From Gloeomargaritales cyanobacterium VI4D9 (GTDB lineage Bacteria > Cyanobacteriota > Cyanobacteriia > Gloeomargaritales > Gloeomargaritaceae), in contig OV696605.1 of NCBI GenBank assembly GCA_927797885.1, positions 1,401,157 to 1,465,156 of the forward strand: a stretch of DNA of 64,000 bases, given 5' to 3'. Below the pieces are notes generated by a model that saw nothing but the letters and a program-made list of their open reading frames with translations, was not told the DNA's origin and made no database searches. The translations under genes were made by a program, and so were the position numbers. Below, piece after piece: positions 1-8,850 of this stretch. The stretch's first letter is position 1. Every line of letters begins with the position of its first letter.

Positions 1-1
1 G

Positions 2-304
2 CCCACCCGTACCGTGGCTCTGGTGACCTATCTCCAGCAGATTGCCCCCCACGCCTGGGTACAAATGCACAGTGGGGTGGGGGTAGGGTGGTTTGTCCTA
101 ACACCGATGCCCGCCGATGTGGAAGCCCTGGTCACCAAAATCCGGCAATTTGTTTACCCTGAAGGATTTGCGAGCGTGGTGTGCGGACCAGCGATTCCCA
201 ACCGTTGGGATGTGCGGGGCAATAGTTTGGCGTTAATGCGCCGGGTCAAAGACCAGTTCGACCCCCAGCATCGGTTCAACCCCGGGCGTTGGTTGTGGGA
301 TTAA
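2..304 (+). CDS. FAD-linked oxidase, GlcE-like (3' part only)
   Basis: This is the C-terminal 100 residues of a gene that begins before the window; the frame is open from base 2. The end carries the FDPQHRFNPGRW motif, typical of the C-terminus of the GlcE (glycolate oxidase FAD-binding) subunit and related FAD-linked oxidases, where it closes the cap domain. In cyanobacteria such proteins are annotated as glycolate dehydrogenase subunits acting in photorespiratory glycolate oxidation. The family call rests on this tail only, since the FAD-binding half is missing. Nothing downstream is co-oriented until 4936, so it is probably the last gene of its transcript. Confidence 0.7.
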   Translation, partial: PTRTVALVTYLQQIAPHAWVQMHSGVGVGWFVLTPMPADVEALVTKIRQFVYPEGFASVVCGPAIPNRWDVRGNSLALMRRVKDQFDPQHRFNPGRWLWD

Positions 305-444
305 AGGTTTTGGGTTGACTTTCCTCAGAACCGTTCATTAATTTGCACCACCAGAAAGTTATCTCGCTGGAATGCCCATATTGATTAACCAAGGATGGGG
401 GCAGTGCACCTGTGACCTATTTTTGGAAGTGTCCTGAATAGAGA

Positions 445-561
445 TAAAGTCTATTTATTAATTAAAGGATACAAAAAGCCTCGATTATCCTAAAGGCTTA
501 GCATGATTGACCTACAGCAATTAGGGTTCAATTGTATCCCATAACCACTCAAAAGACTGTA
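445..561 (-). repeat. R1 MITE-like repeat, copy 1
   Basis: This 117-bp element reads, on the minus strand, as the same unit found at 25457-25594 and 56024-56141. Shared parts are an ACAGTCTTTT-type start, TTATGGGATA, an internal CAATCATG segment, TTTTTGTATCCTTTAAT and an end like AATAGACTGTA. The termini are inverted (ACAGTCT/AGACTGT), and there is no coding capacity. It ends 20 bp from the stop codon of the TPR/cold-shock gene. Confidence 0.75.
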
Positions 562-580
562 CCAGGTGCCCACAAGAAGT

Positions 581-1798
581 CTACTCAATTATTCTCAAAT
601 TTATTGCTCTTTGTCTTCCATCATTTCTTTGTAGCGATAACTCAAATTCAACCTCTAATCCAACTCTTAATCTTGAAGCAATCTCAATCTGTTTTACACT
701 AAAATACACTGACTCTGAATCCCCATATCTCAAAAATCCATCAGCACCTCTTTCATTATTGTTTAAGATTCTATGAATTCTCCCCCTTATTTTTTCAGCT
801 CTTGGTCTTCGAGGCGGTCTATTTTCTAATTGTGCATTTCCCAAGGATAGCCAATAACTCTTTAACTCTGATTTTAGCTTTGGTAAGTCCGTCAGGTTTA
901 TTTGCGTAAATGAAAACTGGCTAAGAGCTAAGGTTAAAGACTCTGGAACTCTCCATCCTTGTTCAAGCCTAAGTAATCTCGATAATGAATAATGTTTGAA
1001 AGCCAACTCCTGCTCGCCCCTTGCGTTGAGTAAATCTCCTATTAAAATAAGTAAATCCACCTTATATTCTATGTTTCCCGAATTGTTAACGGCTACAATG
1101 GCATACTTAAAGGCTTCTTCTATTTCACCTTTTTCTTTATAAATTTCTGCAATCTCTCTTTGGATAAACCATTCTTTTTTCTTTTTTGAAACCTGTAGTA
1201 ATTCATTGAGTGCTTCATCTAAGTTGCCCAAATATCTCTTCGATAAAGCAATTCTTCGGGCAAACCATACTTCATTTGAATAATGAAACTTTTCAAATGA
1301 TTCTAATGCCTTCTTTGATAGCTCAAAACATTGTTGATAATTTCGGGTCTCAAACAAAGCCTTTGTATTTAAAGCGTACCATTCTTCTCTTGGAGAAGCC
1401 ATTTCCATTTGCTTACCCCTTCCTCTTATTTCAAGATTCCTAATTTCACATGCTGTATCTAGTTGTTCAGGATTAATCAAATCGCAAAACCGGCTAACTG
1501 CAGTCCAATTTATAGACAATTCCTTCCTTTTAACTTTATCTTTGACTTTTCTAAGCAAAAAGGAGAAGGTTTCTGGTTCAAGAGTCACTTGATAATCTTC
1601 AATAAATCTGAAAATATCATCCCAATTATTTACTTCTATTAAGGCGGTTATAACGTAGTAAACAATAAACTTGTTGAAACGTATTTGCTCAGGTGTAAAT
1701 TCATCTTTATTCTGTCTGAAATATCTTAGGGTCTCAGCAAATCTTCCCTCTCTGTTGAGTCTTGATAAGGCTTGACTGAAATCGAAAAGAGTACACAT
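581..1798 (-). CDS. TPR-like protein with C-terminal cold-shock-like domain, partner of the upstream helicase
   Basis: This 405-aa protein, counted from the first ATG, has no named family that I recognise. Most of it is a helical, TPR-like array, with stretches such as ALNTKALFETRNYQQCFELSKKAL broken into repeating helix pairs. The last 70 or so residues look like a cold-shock/OB fold (GFLRYGD, VYFSVKQI, LRVGLEVEFEL, QRAINLRI), suggesting nucleic-acid binding. It lies 53 bp downstream of the NERD-helicase gene on the same strand (20 bp if the alternative TTG start at 1831 is used), so the two are probably cotranscribed and functionally coupled. The region is much more AT-rich than the surrounding genes, indicating horizontal transfer. 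No good Shine-Dalgarno sequence decides between the two starts. The function is unknown; a regulatory or substrate-recognition role beside a nuclease-helicase is inference. Confidence 0.75.
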   Translation of the reverse strand: MCTLFDFSQALSRLNREGRFAETLRYFRQNKDEFTPEQIRFNKFIVYYVITALIEVNNWDDIFRFIEDYQVTLEPETFSFLLRKVKDKVKRKELSINWTAVSRFCDLINPEQLDTACEIRNLEIRGRGKQMEMASPREEWYALNTKALFETRNYQQCFELSKKALESFEKFHYSNEVWFARRIALSKRYLGNLDEALNELLQVSKKKKEWFIQREIAEIYKEKGEIEEAFKYAIVAVNNSGNIEYKVDLLILIGDLLNARGEQELAFKHYSLSRLLRLEQGWRVPESLTLALSQFSFTQINLTDLPKLKSELKSYWLSLGNAQLENRPPRRPRAEKIRGRIHRILNNNERGADGFLRYGDSESVYFSVKQIEIASRLRVGLEVEFELSLQRNDGRQRAINLRIIE

Positions 1799-1851
1799 AA
1801 TCTCAGTTAATGAAGAGAAGCTACATTCCAAACTTCGCGTGTAGGGAAGAA

Positions 1852-4839
1852 CTAGTCAATTTGCTTGCCTACAGCATTCGTGAAAACTACCCAGATGTCT
1901 GAACTGGAGTAGTACCTGGCAGTTGCCCTGGTGAACTTTCCACTCCCATCATAATCTATATCTACATCAAGTTCATCTTGATAGCTAGAAAATTTAATTG
2001 TATCTCTATATTGTGTTTGGATAATTTGGGTAAATCTGATATTAGAATCGCTTAGTGTGTTTGCCAGTGCTTTGTAGCTTGATTTTCTCCAGCTGTCTTG
2101 AATGATATCAAAATCAAAGGTAGTGTTTGGGTGGGTTAGAATACTCATAACTTCTTTCATAAAATCGTTGTTCCCATTGGTACAAGTTGGGTATCTAAAC
2201 TGTCCACGCCCGTTGTATGCAAATGATAAAACGGCAAGTACATTGTTTCTTTTGAAATAAAATCTCTCCTGCCAATTCAAGTGTTCTATTCGTTCAATTT
2301 GAATTGCCTTACCTTGAATTTTAGAATCAATAAACTCTTGCAACTCCCTTTGCCTTTCTTCTTGTTCTTTACTCTTTGCAAGGTAGAAGAAAAGTTCCCT
2401 TCGATTGTCTATGTTGGCTTCATCTACTAATCGAGTTTGATCAAAAGGACTGATTGGCTTGTAGTTTACCAAAAACACCTTCTGCATCGCTCTACTAATA
2501 CCAGTGTAGAGCCATCTAAAATGTTGTTCGTTGGTTTTACCAACACTTTCGCCTGGGTCGACATTGAATATCACCTCATTCCATTTGTAAGACATAGATT
2601 TATGAACTGTCATCGCCCAACCAAAGCGGAGCATTGCCACATTTCTATATTTGTAGTATTTGCTTGATGGAGTTTTACTCAACTTATTTTTGATGCGAAG
2701 CCTGTATTGATGTCTTGCTTGTCTCGATAACTTTCTCTGTTCTTTTTGCTTGCTTTCTAACTTTCCTTTTACTCTTTCACCTGAATTCAATCTTGTTTTC
2801 AGTTCATCAATTTCTCTTTGGATGATTTGATATTCATCTGAACAGACTAACTGTCTATACTCAGTCGATTCTTTAAAGGGGTTGTCTTGTTCGTATTGTT
2901 TAATGAGCCTATTAAGAATGATGTTGAGGGCAATCTTCTCATCTTTTGAAAGTTCTGCCTTTGGATTGAGGCGATAGTTTTCTAAGCTCAAAACCTTTAT
3001 TTTTTGACCGGTTTCGTTCAGTTGTAATATTAGTTCCCGAAAGCTTAGAATAACCCTCTTTTCTTGGATTGTTACATACTCCTCAATAGGTTTTTGAGAA
3101 ACTTCTAAAATAGTAGCGAACTGCCCATTATAGATTCTTTTTGGTGTGGCGTTAGGGTCGTTATCATCTTGAATTGATATGTTATTGTTGAAATGTACTA
3201 AGTCGCCTCCGGCAATGTCATCTCCATTCAGAAGTATTTCCCTTTTGATCCATAGATTTGCTTCTTGCGAATCTTCATTACTGAAATAAAGAAGGTGTCC
3301 ACGTCCATCTTTGATGAGTTGTGCAACTCTTTCTTTGAAGGATTCCTTTTTCATAAAACAAAATGAACTACTTGCATCGAATTTCAAAGAGTTGAAGTAC
3401 TGAGTTCTTATACCCTCAACACAAACTAGTGCTTGCTTAGTAATGAATGAAAATTCAGGATTATCGCACAACTGGTAGGTATTTGTTTTTAGGTCATATA
3501 TTTTTTCCAAATAAGAAGGATTGAGTGGGGTTTTATATGCGTTTCCAATATTTAATTGATAAGAGTCGCCGATGAAGATTATTTTTCTTTTTGAGTTTTT
3601 TAGATTGGAGAACTCGATAAAATCTTTCAACACATAGCCACTACCAAAAATCAAATCAATGGATTGATAAAATGAATCTGAAACTAATTGTGCTTCATCA
3701 ACTATAAACAAAGCATTATCCGAATTGTCACAATTTTTTAAAGGAACTGATTCCAATTGAATATTTTCATCCTCATCATCTTCTCCGCTCATTTCCTCGT
3801 TTACCGTCTCTCCGTTTGCATCTAACTCTGACTTTTTCCCCCCATAAATGTAAGAGTAAATACTGTTGACTTTATCAATTCCTGTTGAAGAAATTAAATT
3901 ATTAGCAATTCTGCTTGACAATCCAAATACCTCTATTTCTTGAATTCCTAGCTTAAAGCCAATGTCTTGTATGTAAGGAATTAAAAATGACTTGCCACTA
4001 TTAGTCGTTCCTGTCAAAATAAATACGTTTTGATCAGGATTTTCTAAAAATGACCTTATTTCTGATAATGCCACATTTTGATCGGCACGAAGTATTGAAT
4101 AGTCTAGGGTTTCAGATTTTTCAGCAAAATCTTTCAGCTTATCTTCTAGTGGCTTCTCATCTATCTCAAAATAATCTGCCCGAAATACTTTTTCAAACGC
4201 ATTATATGAATTTATTGTCAAGTGAACTCTATCATCATTTACATCAATAATATCCTTAATTTTTTCAACGAAGTTAGTCTTGTCAATTATCCAGAACGTA
4301 AGTTCTTTTGACTTAGGAATTTGTCTATTCAGTTCTATTTCCTGCTGAAAGCAAACAATCATAATAATGTGTCCACAGTCAAGTTTATCACCTGGATAAA
4401 GATTTTCTGCAACATAATCCATGAAAATATGGCTAAATCTCTCTTTCTGTTTCATTAGCTGAAGAAATGGATTGATATAACTTCCGCCCTTTATCTGTTC
4501 GCCATGTGAGTTCGTCCAAATACCTGTTTTAAACTGGTGTTCATCTGGTATGTTTATTTGCCCACCGAAATTTTTAAAATCTATAATACATACAACTTTT
4601 TCCGTAATCAGTAACGCATCAATTTGTAATCTATTCTCAAATTCACATGCAGGACTACCTATCAGCAGACCTGACCATCCACTATTCTCAAAAGCCTTTG
4701 AAAGATGCCGTGCGAACTCTCTAAAAAAAGCATTTTCATAACTTTTAGCATATTTATTTTTCTTTACTTTCAACATTTCAACAATCTTGTCGATAAAATA
4801 AATTGATTTAAATTTATCAGAAGATAGTGTATACGTCAA
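1852..4839 (-). CDS. NERD nuclease-domain / SF1 (UvrD/RecD-like) helicase fusion, candidate defence effector
   Basis: This 995-aa protein has an N-terminal NERD (nuclease-related) domain at about residues 30-160. It includes IDALLI and IDFKNFGG, giving a plausible PD-(D/E)xK core of D74 and D87-x-K89. A superfamily 1 helicase follows: Walker A GTTNSGKS (277-284), Walker B FIVDEAQ (378-384), motif III FIGDSYQ and a UvrD-like C-terminal motif TVHKSMSYKW followed by LYTGISRA. An acidic insert (about 340-370) sits between motifs I and II. The domain order recalls Nhi-type nuclease-helicase immunity proteins, but that similarity is by architecture only. The gene uses a TTG start here; ATG at 4776 is an alternative, but residues before it look like genuine protein. 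AT-rich composition contrasts with the host genes. It is probably cotranscribed with the TPR/cold-shock gene. Confidence 0.8.
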   Translation of the reverse strand: MTYTLSSDKFKSIYFIDKIVEMLKVKKNKYAKSYENAFFREFARHLSKAFENSGWSGLLIGSPACEFENRLQIDALLITEKVVCIIDFKNFGGQINIPDEHQFKTGIWTNSHGEQIKGGSYINPFLQLMKQKERFSHIFMDYVAENLYPGDKLDCGHIIMIVCFQQEIELNRQIPKSKELTFWIIDKTNFVEKIKDIIDVNDDRVHLTINSYNAFEKVFRADYFEIDEKPLEDKLKDFAEKSETLDYSILRADQNVALSEIRSFLENPDQNVFILTGTTNSGKSFLIPYIQDIGFKLGIQEIEVFGLSSRIANNLISSTGIDKVNSIYSYIYGGKKSELDANGETVNEEMSGEDDEDENIQLESVPLKNCDNSDNALFIVDEAQLVSDSFYQSIDLIFGSGYVLKDFIEFSNLKNSKRKIIFIGDSYQLNIGNAYKTPLNPSYLEKIYDLKTNTYQLCDNPEFSFITKQALVCVEGIRTQYFNSLKFDASSSFCFMKKESFKERVAQLIKDGRGHLLYFSNEDSQEANLWIKREILLNGDDIAGGDLVHFNNNISIQDDNDPNATPKRIYNGQFATILEVSQKPIEEYVTIQEKRVILSFRELILQLNETGQKIKVLSLENYRLNPKAELSKDEKIALNIILNRLIKQYEQDNPFKESTEYRQLVCSDEYQIIQREIDELKTRLNSGERVKGKLESKQKEQRKLSRQARHQYRLRIKNKLSKTPSSKYYKYRNVAMLRFGWAMTVHKSMSYKWNEVIFNVDPGESVGKTNEQHFRWLYTGISRAMQKVFLVNYKPISPFDQTRLVDEANIDNRRELFFYLAKSKEQEERQRELQEFIDSKIQGKAIQIERIEHLNWQERFYFKRNNVLAVLSFAYNGRGQFRYPTCTNGNNDFMKEVMSILTHPNTTFDFDIIQDSWRKSSYKALANTLSDSNIRFTQIIQTQYRDTIKFSSYQDELDVDIDYDGSGKFTRATARYYSSSDIWVVFTNAVGKQID

Positions 4840-4935
4840 GTGTAGTTGAAGATACGATATCTGCCCCGTGCCTCGGTCACTTCTCGCTATCCTTGAATCG
4901 GGTTAATCACCCTATCCATTCACCTTCATCAGCCT

Positions 4936-5859
4936 ATGGTTGCCGTCATATACAGCGATGACTATCTGCAACATCAGGTTCCTTACGGACACCCGGAACG
5001 TCCGGCTCGCTTGACGGCGATTGTCCAGGCATTGCAAACAGTTCCCTGGCGAGCGTCCATTCGCTGGTTGTCCCCCAACGCTCACCGCCCGGTGGAGCAA
5101 TACCTGGGTTGGGTGCATACCCCCACCTATTTAGAACGACTGTCCGCCATTTGCGCCCAAGGGGGGGGCTATCTGGATGGGGATACCCCTGTTAGCGCCA
5201 AGAGCGACCGGGTCGCCCGTTTAGCCCTCTGTGGCTGGTTGGATGGGGTGGATTGGGTGCTGGATCGGGGGGAAACGGTGTTGGTCTGCGCTCGCCCGCC
5301 GGGACATCATGCTTTACCCGACAATGGCATGGGGTTTTGCATATTTGGGAATGCGGCGATGAGTGCGTTGTATGCGCTGAAGGTGAAACACTTGACCCGA
5401 GTTGCCATTTTAGACTGGGATGTGCATCACGGCAATGGCACCCAGGCGATGGTGGAAACCCACCCCAATATTGCATTTTGCTCCCTGCACCAAGCCCATT
5501 TTTACCCCGGCACCGGCTACCCAGAAGAACGAGGACGTTATAACAATGTATTAAATATACCGATCCCCGCCCACCAGGATTTTCGGGTTTACGCTGACTT
5601 GTTAAACACCCAAGTTTTGCCCTTTTTGCGCCATTTTGCCCCCCAACTCCTGATTATTAGTGCGGGTTACGATGCCCTCGCCAGCGACCCCCTGGCTCAG
5701 ATGAATCTGCAACCCCAGGACTACGGGGAAATGACCCGGATATTGCAATCCTTGAATTGCCCCTTGCTGTTTGGTTTGGAAGGGGGATACCATCTGGATG
5801 CCCTCGCTGCGGCGGTGGTGGCGACCCTGGCCGCTTGTCGGTTTCCCGTACCAAACTGA
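4936..5859 (+). CDS. Histone deacetylase / AcuC-AphA family zinc amidohydrolase
   Basis: This 307-aa protein shows the arginase/deacetylase fold signatures. These are GHPERPARL near the N-terminus, the tandem active-site histidines in ARPPGHHA, the zinc ligands in LDWDVHHGNG and SAGYDALASDPL, and GLEGGYH near the end. The length matches bacterial class II HDAC-like proteins. These enzymes remove acyl groups from acyl-lysine, polyamines or small amides; the cyanobacterial substrate is not established. The start ATG follows the AT-rich insertion closely, and the gene has the GC-rich codon use of the host. It appears monocistronic, since the apc operon begins 212 bp later. Confidence 0.88.
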   Translation: MVAVIYSDDYLQHQVPYGHPERPARLTAIVQALQTVPWRASIRWLSPNAHRPVEQYLGWVHTPTYLERLSAICAQGGGYLDGDTPVSAKSDRVARLALCGWLDGVDWVLDRGETVLVCARPPGHHALPDNGMGFCIFGNAAMSALYALKVKHLTRVAILDWDVHHGNGTQAMVETHPNIAFCSLHQAHFYPGTGYPEERGRYNNVLNIPIPAHQDFRVYADLLNTQVLPFLRHFAPQLLIISAGYDALASDPLAQMNLQPQDYGEMTRILQSLNCPLLFGLEGGYHLDALAAAVVATLAACRFPVPN

Positions 5860-6071
5860 GAACAAGTGTTACAAGATGTTAAGTTCTGGGGCGAGATGTG
5901 ACCAAATTAGCGCAGAATAAATGCCGGAGAAATCAGCGTTTGGTTCTATTTTTCGGCGATTGAGCGAGAGGTAGGATCAAGGGCAGTTCCCCTGATAAGA
6001 TCACTGCTGGGCACTCAGGTTTTCATCTGGTTGTCCGCTTGACAAATTGACATACCCTCTGGAGTAGGTTC

Positions 6072-6557
6072 ATGAGTATTGTCACCAAATCGATTGTGAA
6101 TGCTGATGCCGAAGCCCGCTACCTCAGCCCCGGCGAACTCGACCGGATCAAGAGCTTTGTGTCTTCCGGTGAGAAGCGTCTGCGGATTGCTCAGGTGCTT
6201 TCCGACAACCGGGAGCGGATTGTGAAGGAAGCGGGGCAACAACTGTTCCAAAAGCGGCCTGACGTGGTTTCCCCCGGTGGGAACGCCTATGGGGAGGAAA
6301 TGACCGCCACCTGCCTGCGGGACTTGGACTACTACCTGCGCCTGGTCACCTATGGGATCGTTTCCGGCGATGTCACCCCCATCGAAGAAATCGGTCTGGT
6401 GGGTGTGAAGGAAATGTACAACTCCCTGGGTACGCCGATTCCCGCTGTGGCTGAAGGGATTCGGGCGATGAAAAACGCCGCTAGTTCCCTGATGTCCGGG
6501 GAAGATGCCATGGAAGCTGGCTTCTACTTCGATTACATTGTCAGTGCGATGCAGTAG
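6072..6557 (+). CDS. apcA: Allophycocyanin alpha chain
   Basis: This 161-aa phycobiliprotein is full length and recognisable throughout, with the start [20 protein letters not shown] and the chromophore-attachment region [13 protein letters not shown], where the cysteine binds phycocyanobilin. Allophycocyanin alpha and beta form the hexameric discs of the phycobilisome core on the thylakoid surface, passing energy to the photosystems. GGAG lies just upstream of the ATG. It is the first gene of apcABC. The core-membrane linker gene apcE, often just upstream in cyanobacteria, is not there; an HDAC-family gene takes its place. Confidence 0.98.
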   Translation: MSIVTKSIVNADAEARYLSPGELDRIKSFVSSGEKRLRIAQVLSDNRERIVKEAGQQLFQKRPDVVSPGGNAYGEEMTATCLRDLDYYLRLVTYGIVSGDVTPIEEIGLVGVKEMYNSLGTPIPAVAEGIRAMKNAASSLMSGEDAMEAGFYFDYIVSAMQ

Positions 6558-6590
6558 TTGTGAACCATTGTTCATTTGAGGAACCTGACC

Positions 6591-7076
6591 ATGCAAGATG
6601 CAATTACGGCTGTGATCAACTCTGCGGACGTGCAGGGGAAATATCTGGATAGCAGTGCCCTGGATCGCCTGAAAAAGTACTTCCAAACCGGCGAACTGCG
6701 GGTGCGGGCGGCGGCGACGATTGCGGCGAATGCGGCCACGATCATCAAAGAAGCGGTGGCTAAGTCCCTGCTGTACTCCGACATCACCCGTCCCGGCGGC
6801 AATATGTACACCACCCGGCGGTATGCAGCCTGTATTCGGGATTTGGACTACTACCTGCGCTATGCCACCTATGCCATGTTGGCGGGGGACCCCTCCATCC
6901 TGGATGAGCGGGTGTTGAACGGGTTGAAAGAAACCTATAACTCCCTGGGGGTGCCGATTGGGGCGACCATCCAAGCCATCCAATCCATGAAGGAAGTGAC
7001 CGCCGGTCTGGTGGGTCCGGATGCCGGTAAAGAAATGGCGGTGTACTTTGATTACATCTGTTCTGGTTTGAGCTAA
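6591..7076 (+). CDS. apcB: Allophycocyanin beta chain
   Basis: This 161-aa phycobiliprotein begins [20 protein letters not shown] and carries the chromophore cysteine in [17 protein letters not shown]. It also has the conserved asparagine region [14 protein letters not shown]. It pairs with ApcA in the phycobilisome core. An upstream in-frame extension to 6576 exists, but family N-termini and the TTTGAGGAACC ribosome site place the start at 6591. It lies 33 bp after apcA and is certainly cotranscribed. Confidence 0.98.
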   Translation: MQDAITAVINSADVQGKYLDSSALDRLKKYFQTGELRVRAAATIAANAATIIKEAVAKSLLYSDITRPGGNMYTTRRYAACIRDLDYYLRYATYAMLAGDPSILDERVLNGLKETYNSLGVPIGATIQAIQSMKEVTAGLVGPDAGKEMAVYFDYICSGLS

Positions 7077-7157
7077 AACCCGTTGGGGGGTAGGTGGGTG
7101 GCCAGAACCGTCGCCCATGTACCTCCCACGTTTACCCTTTGTTGGAGAAAATGCCCC

Positions 7158-7361
7158 ATGCGGATGTTCAAAATTACGGCCTGTGTGCCCAGCCAAACCC
7201 GGATTCGCACCCAACGGGAATTGCAAAATACCTATTTCACGAAATTGGTGCCCTACGATAGCTGGTTCAAGGAACAACAACGGATTCAAAAAATGGGCGG
7301 CACCATCGTCAAGGTACAATTGGTGACCGGCAAACCAGGCACCAATACGGGGTTAAGCTAA
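7158..7361 (+). CDS. apcC: Phycobilisome core linker ApcC (Lc7.8)
   Basis: This 67-aa protein matches the small allophycocyanin-associated core linker over its whole length, including MRMFKITACVPSQTRIRTQR, KLVPYDSWFKEQQRIQKMGG and a GKPGTNTGLS tail. It caps and stabilises allophycocyanin trimers in the core cylinders. The 81-bp gap after apcB contains GGGTAGGTGGGTGG followed by complementary CCCATGTACCTCCCA. This could form an intercistronic hairpin lowering apcC expression relative to apcAB, as known in other cyanobacteria; here it is inference. A strong terminator follows at 7431. Confidence 0.97.
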   Translation: MRMFKITACVPSQTRIRTQRELQNTYFTKLVPYDSWFKEQQRIQKMGGTIVKVQLVTGKPGTNTGLS

Positions 7362-7430
7362 CCGGTTAACAAGTTAAAAGTTTCCATAAATTTAAGCGCC
7401 ATGAACTTAAGCGCAAATAAACAATTTTAG

Positions 7431-7452
7431 ACCCCTGCGGGGGTTTATTTTT
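7431..7452. terminator. Intrinsic terminator of the apc operon, possibly bidirectional
   Basis: A short perfect stem ACCCC/GGGGT with a TGCG loop is followed by TTTATTTTT on the plus strand and preceded by an AATAAACAATTTTAG run. It could therefore also stop the converging minus-strand gene that ends at 7445. Confidence 0.75.
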
Positions 7453-7948
7453 GGGTTAATAATTCCACAAACCGTTCCGGCTGCGCAGGACTGACCAAGA
7501 GCGGGCGTGAACCGGGTTGTTCGAGCAAAACCAAGCCATCCCCCCGGGAAATATAAACTTCTACCCAGCCCCGCCGTTGCGTCCAGAGCCAGCCAAAGCC
7601 GCCCCCAAAGCCACTGGCGCCCACCCGCACCACCCAGCCCGCCTCCTGATGAAATTCCGTCAGGGATAATTGCCGCACCTGCCGTTGGGGATGGAGTTCC
7701 CGCCACCGCCGCCGCACCGGAAAGCGCAATTCCAATCGGTTGTCATCCCGAATTACAAATGCCGTCGGTCGCCAGACGCACCAAATTACCCCGCCAATCA
7801 CCAAAAACCACAAGGCGATCAGCAGGGCAATACCCCCTCTGGGAACGAAAAAGGCGGCCATGACACAAACCAATGGCACAGTCCCCAGGATCAGGGTCAC
7901 CGCCAAAATTTCCGCCGACATGGGCGCTAGGGGAAAAGTGTATCCCAT
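7445..7948 (-). CDS. Two-TM protein with PH-like domain
   Basis: This 167-aa protein has two hydrophobic segments at about residues 10-33 and 40-60. A soluble beta-rich domain follows, with LELRFPVRRRWREL and a terminal RPLLVSPAQPERFVELL that looks like the end of bacterial PH (bPH/DUF3093-like) domains. The role is unknown; the protein is probably anchored in the cytoplasmic or thylakoid membrane. It starts one base after the fabD stop codon and is probably translationally coupled to fabD. It converges on the apc operon, and the two share the terminator at 7431-7452. Confidence 0.72.
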   Translation of the reverse strand: MGYTFPLAPMSAEILAVTLILGTVPLVCVMAAFFVPRGGIALLIALWFLVIGGVIWCVWRPTAFVIRDDNRLELRFPVRRRWRELHPQRQVRQLSLTEFHQEAGWVVRVGASGFGGGFGWLWTQRRGWVEVYISRGDGLVLLEQPGSRPLLVSPAQPERFVELLTQK

Positions 7949-7949
7949 C

Positions 7950-8813
7950 TTATAAAGAGGAAATGTTGACTAATTCCATCTCCGGTACGGTGCGTTTCAC
8001 TAACCCCGTCAGCACCTTCCCGGGCCCCAGTTCGACCACCTGGGTTACCCCCAAAGCCGCCAAATGCAAAACCGTTTCCCGCCAGCGCACCCCCGTAGTC
8101 ATCTGGTTTAATAATCGCTGTTTAAGCCATTGAGCATCCGTAGTTGGGGTGGGGTCAGTATTGGATAAAACCGGAATTTGGGCATCCTGAAAGGGAATGG
8201 TTTCTAAATATTCATTAAATTGCGCCGCCGCTGTTGCCATCCAGGGGGAATGGAACGCCCCGCTTACTGCCAAAGGCACCGCCCGTTTCACCCGGATTTG
8301 TTCCAAAAATGCCGCCACGCCTGCGGGTGTCCCGGAAATCACCACCTGCCCAGGATGATTGTCATTCGCCAGCACCACTTCAGGATTTTGGGCTAATAAT
8401 GCCGTCAACTGCTCCCGGTCCGGCTCCAACAGGGCCACCATCTTGCCGCCGCTCACCTGCTCCATCAACTCCGCCCGCAATTTCACCAACCGTAGTCCCG
8501 TCCCAAAGTCATAGACCCTCGCCCGGTAGAGCGCCACGTATTCCCCCAAACTGTGCCCCGCCAGGTAGTCCGGGGGATGCTCGGTGTATAAATCCGCCAA
8601 AATGGTCTCGACAACGTACAGACAAGGTTGCGTGTAACGAGTGTGTTGCAAATTCGGTGCCGGGGGGTGACAGACTTCCAAAACCGACCAACCCAGAATC
8701 CTTTGGGCTTCTGCAAACCGTTCCTGTGCCAAGGGATGTTCTACCAAATCCAACCCCATCCCCGCCGTTTGGGAACCCTGCCCCGGAAATACCCACGCCG
8801 TTCGTTTATTCAT
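7950..8813 (-). CDS. fabD: Malonyl CoA-acyl carrier protein transacylase
   Basis: This 287-aa protein transfers malonyl groups from CoA to ACP for fatty-acid synthesis. Visible signatures are FPGQGSQTAGMG near the N-terminus, the nucleophilic-serine elbow AGHSLGEYVAL (about residues 85-95), GAFHSPWM with the catalytic histidine, and a C-terminal VELGPGKVLTGL. The length is normal and it appears intact. A damaged fragment of a second fabD 5' end lies at 10748-10843, showing that the neighbourhood was duplicated. Upstream on the same strand is the broken DLH copy. Confidence 0.95.
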   Translation of the reverse strand: MNKRTAWVFPGQGSQTAGMGLDLVEHPLAQERFAEAQRILGWSVLEVCHPPAPNLQHTRYTQPCLYVVETILADLYTEHPPDYLAGHSLGEYVALYRARVYDFGTGLRLVKLRAELMEQVSGGKMVALLEPDREQLTALLAQNPEVVLANDNHPGQVVISGTPAGVAAFLEQIRVKRAVPLAVSGAFHSPWMATAAAQFNEYLETIPFQDAQIPVLSNTDPTPTTDAQWLKQRLLNQMTTGVRWRETVLHLAALGVTQVVELGPGKVLTGLVKRTVPEMELVNISSL

Positions 8814-8850
8814 TATCTTTTACTCATTCTTTAGCTCATTATCCTATTAT

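Noticed and set aside
6039-6060. TTGACA-like -35 box just upstream of apcA
   Set aside because: A -10 box at standard distance would fall on the ribosome site, so it is unlikely to be the promoter.
6015-7319. 434-aa minus-strand frame across the apc genes
   Set aside because: It is antisense to three well-identified phycobiliprotein genes; the composition (His/Gly/Pro-rich) is that of a shadow frame.
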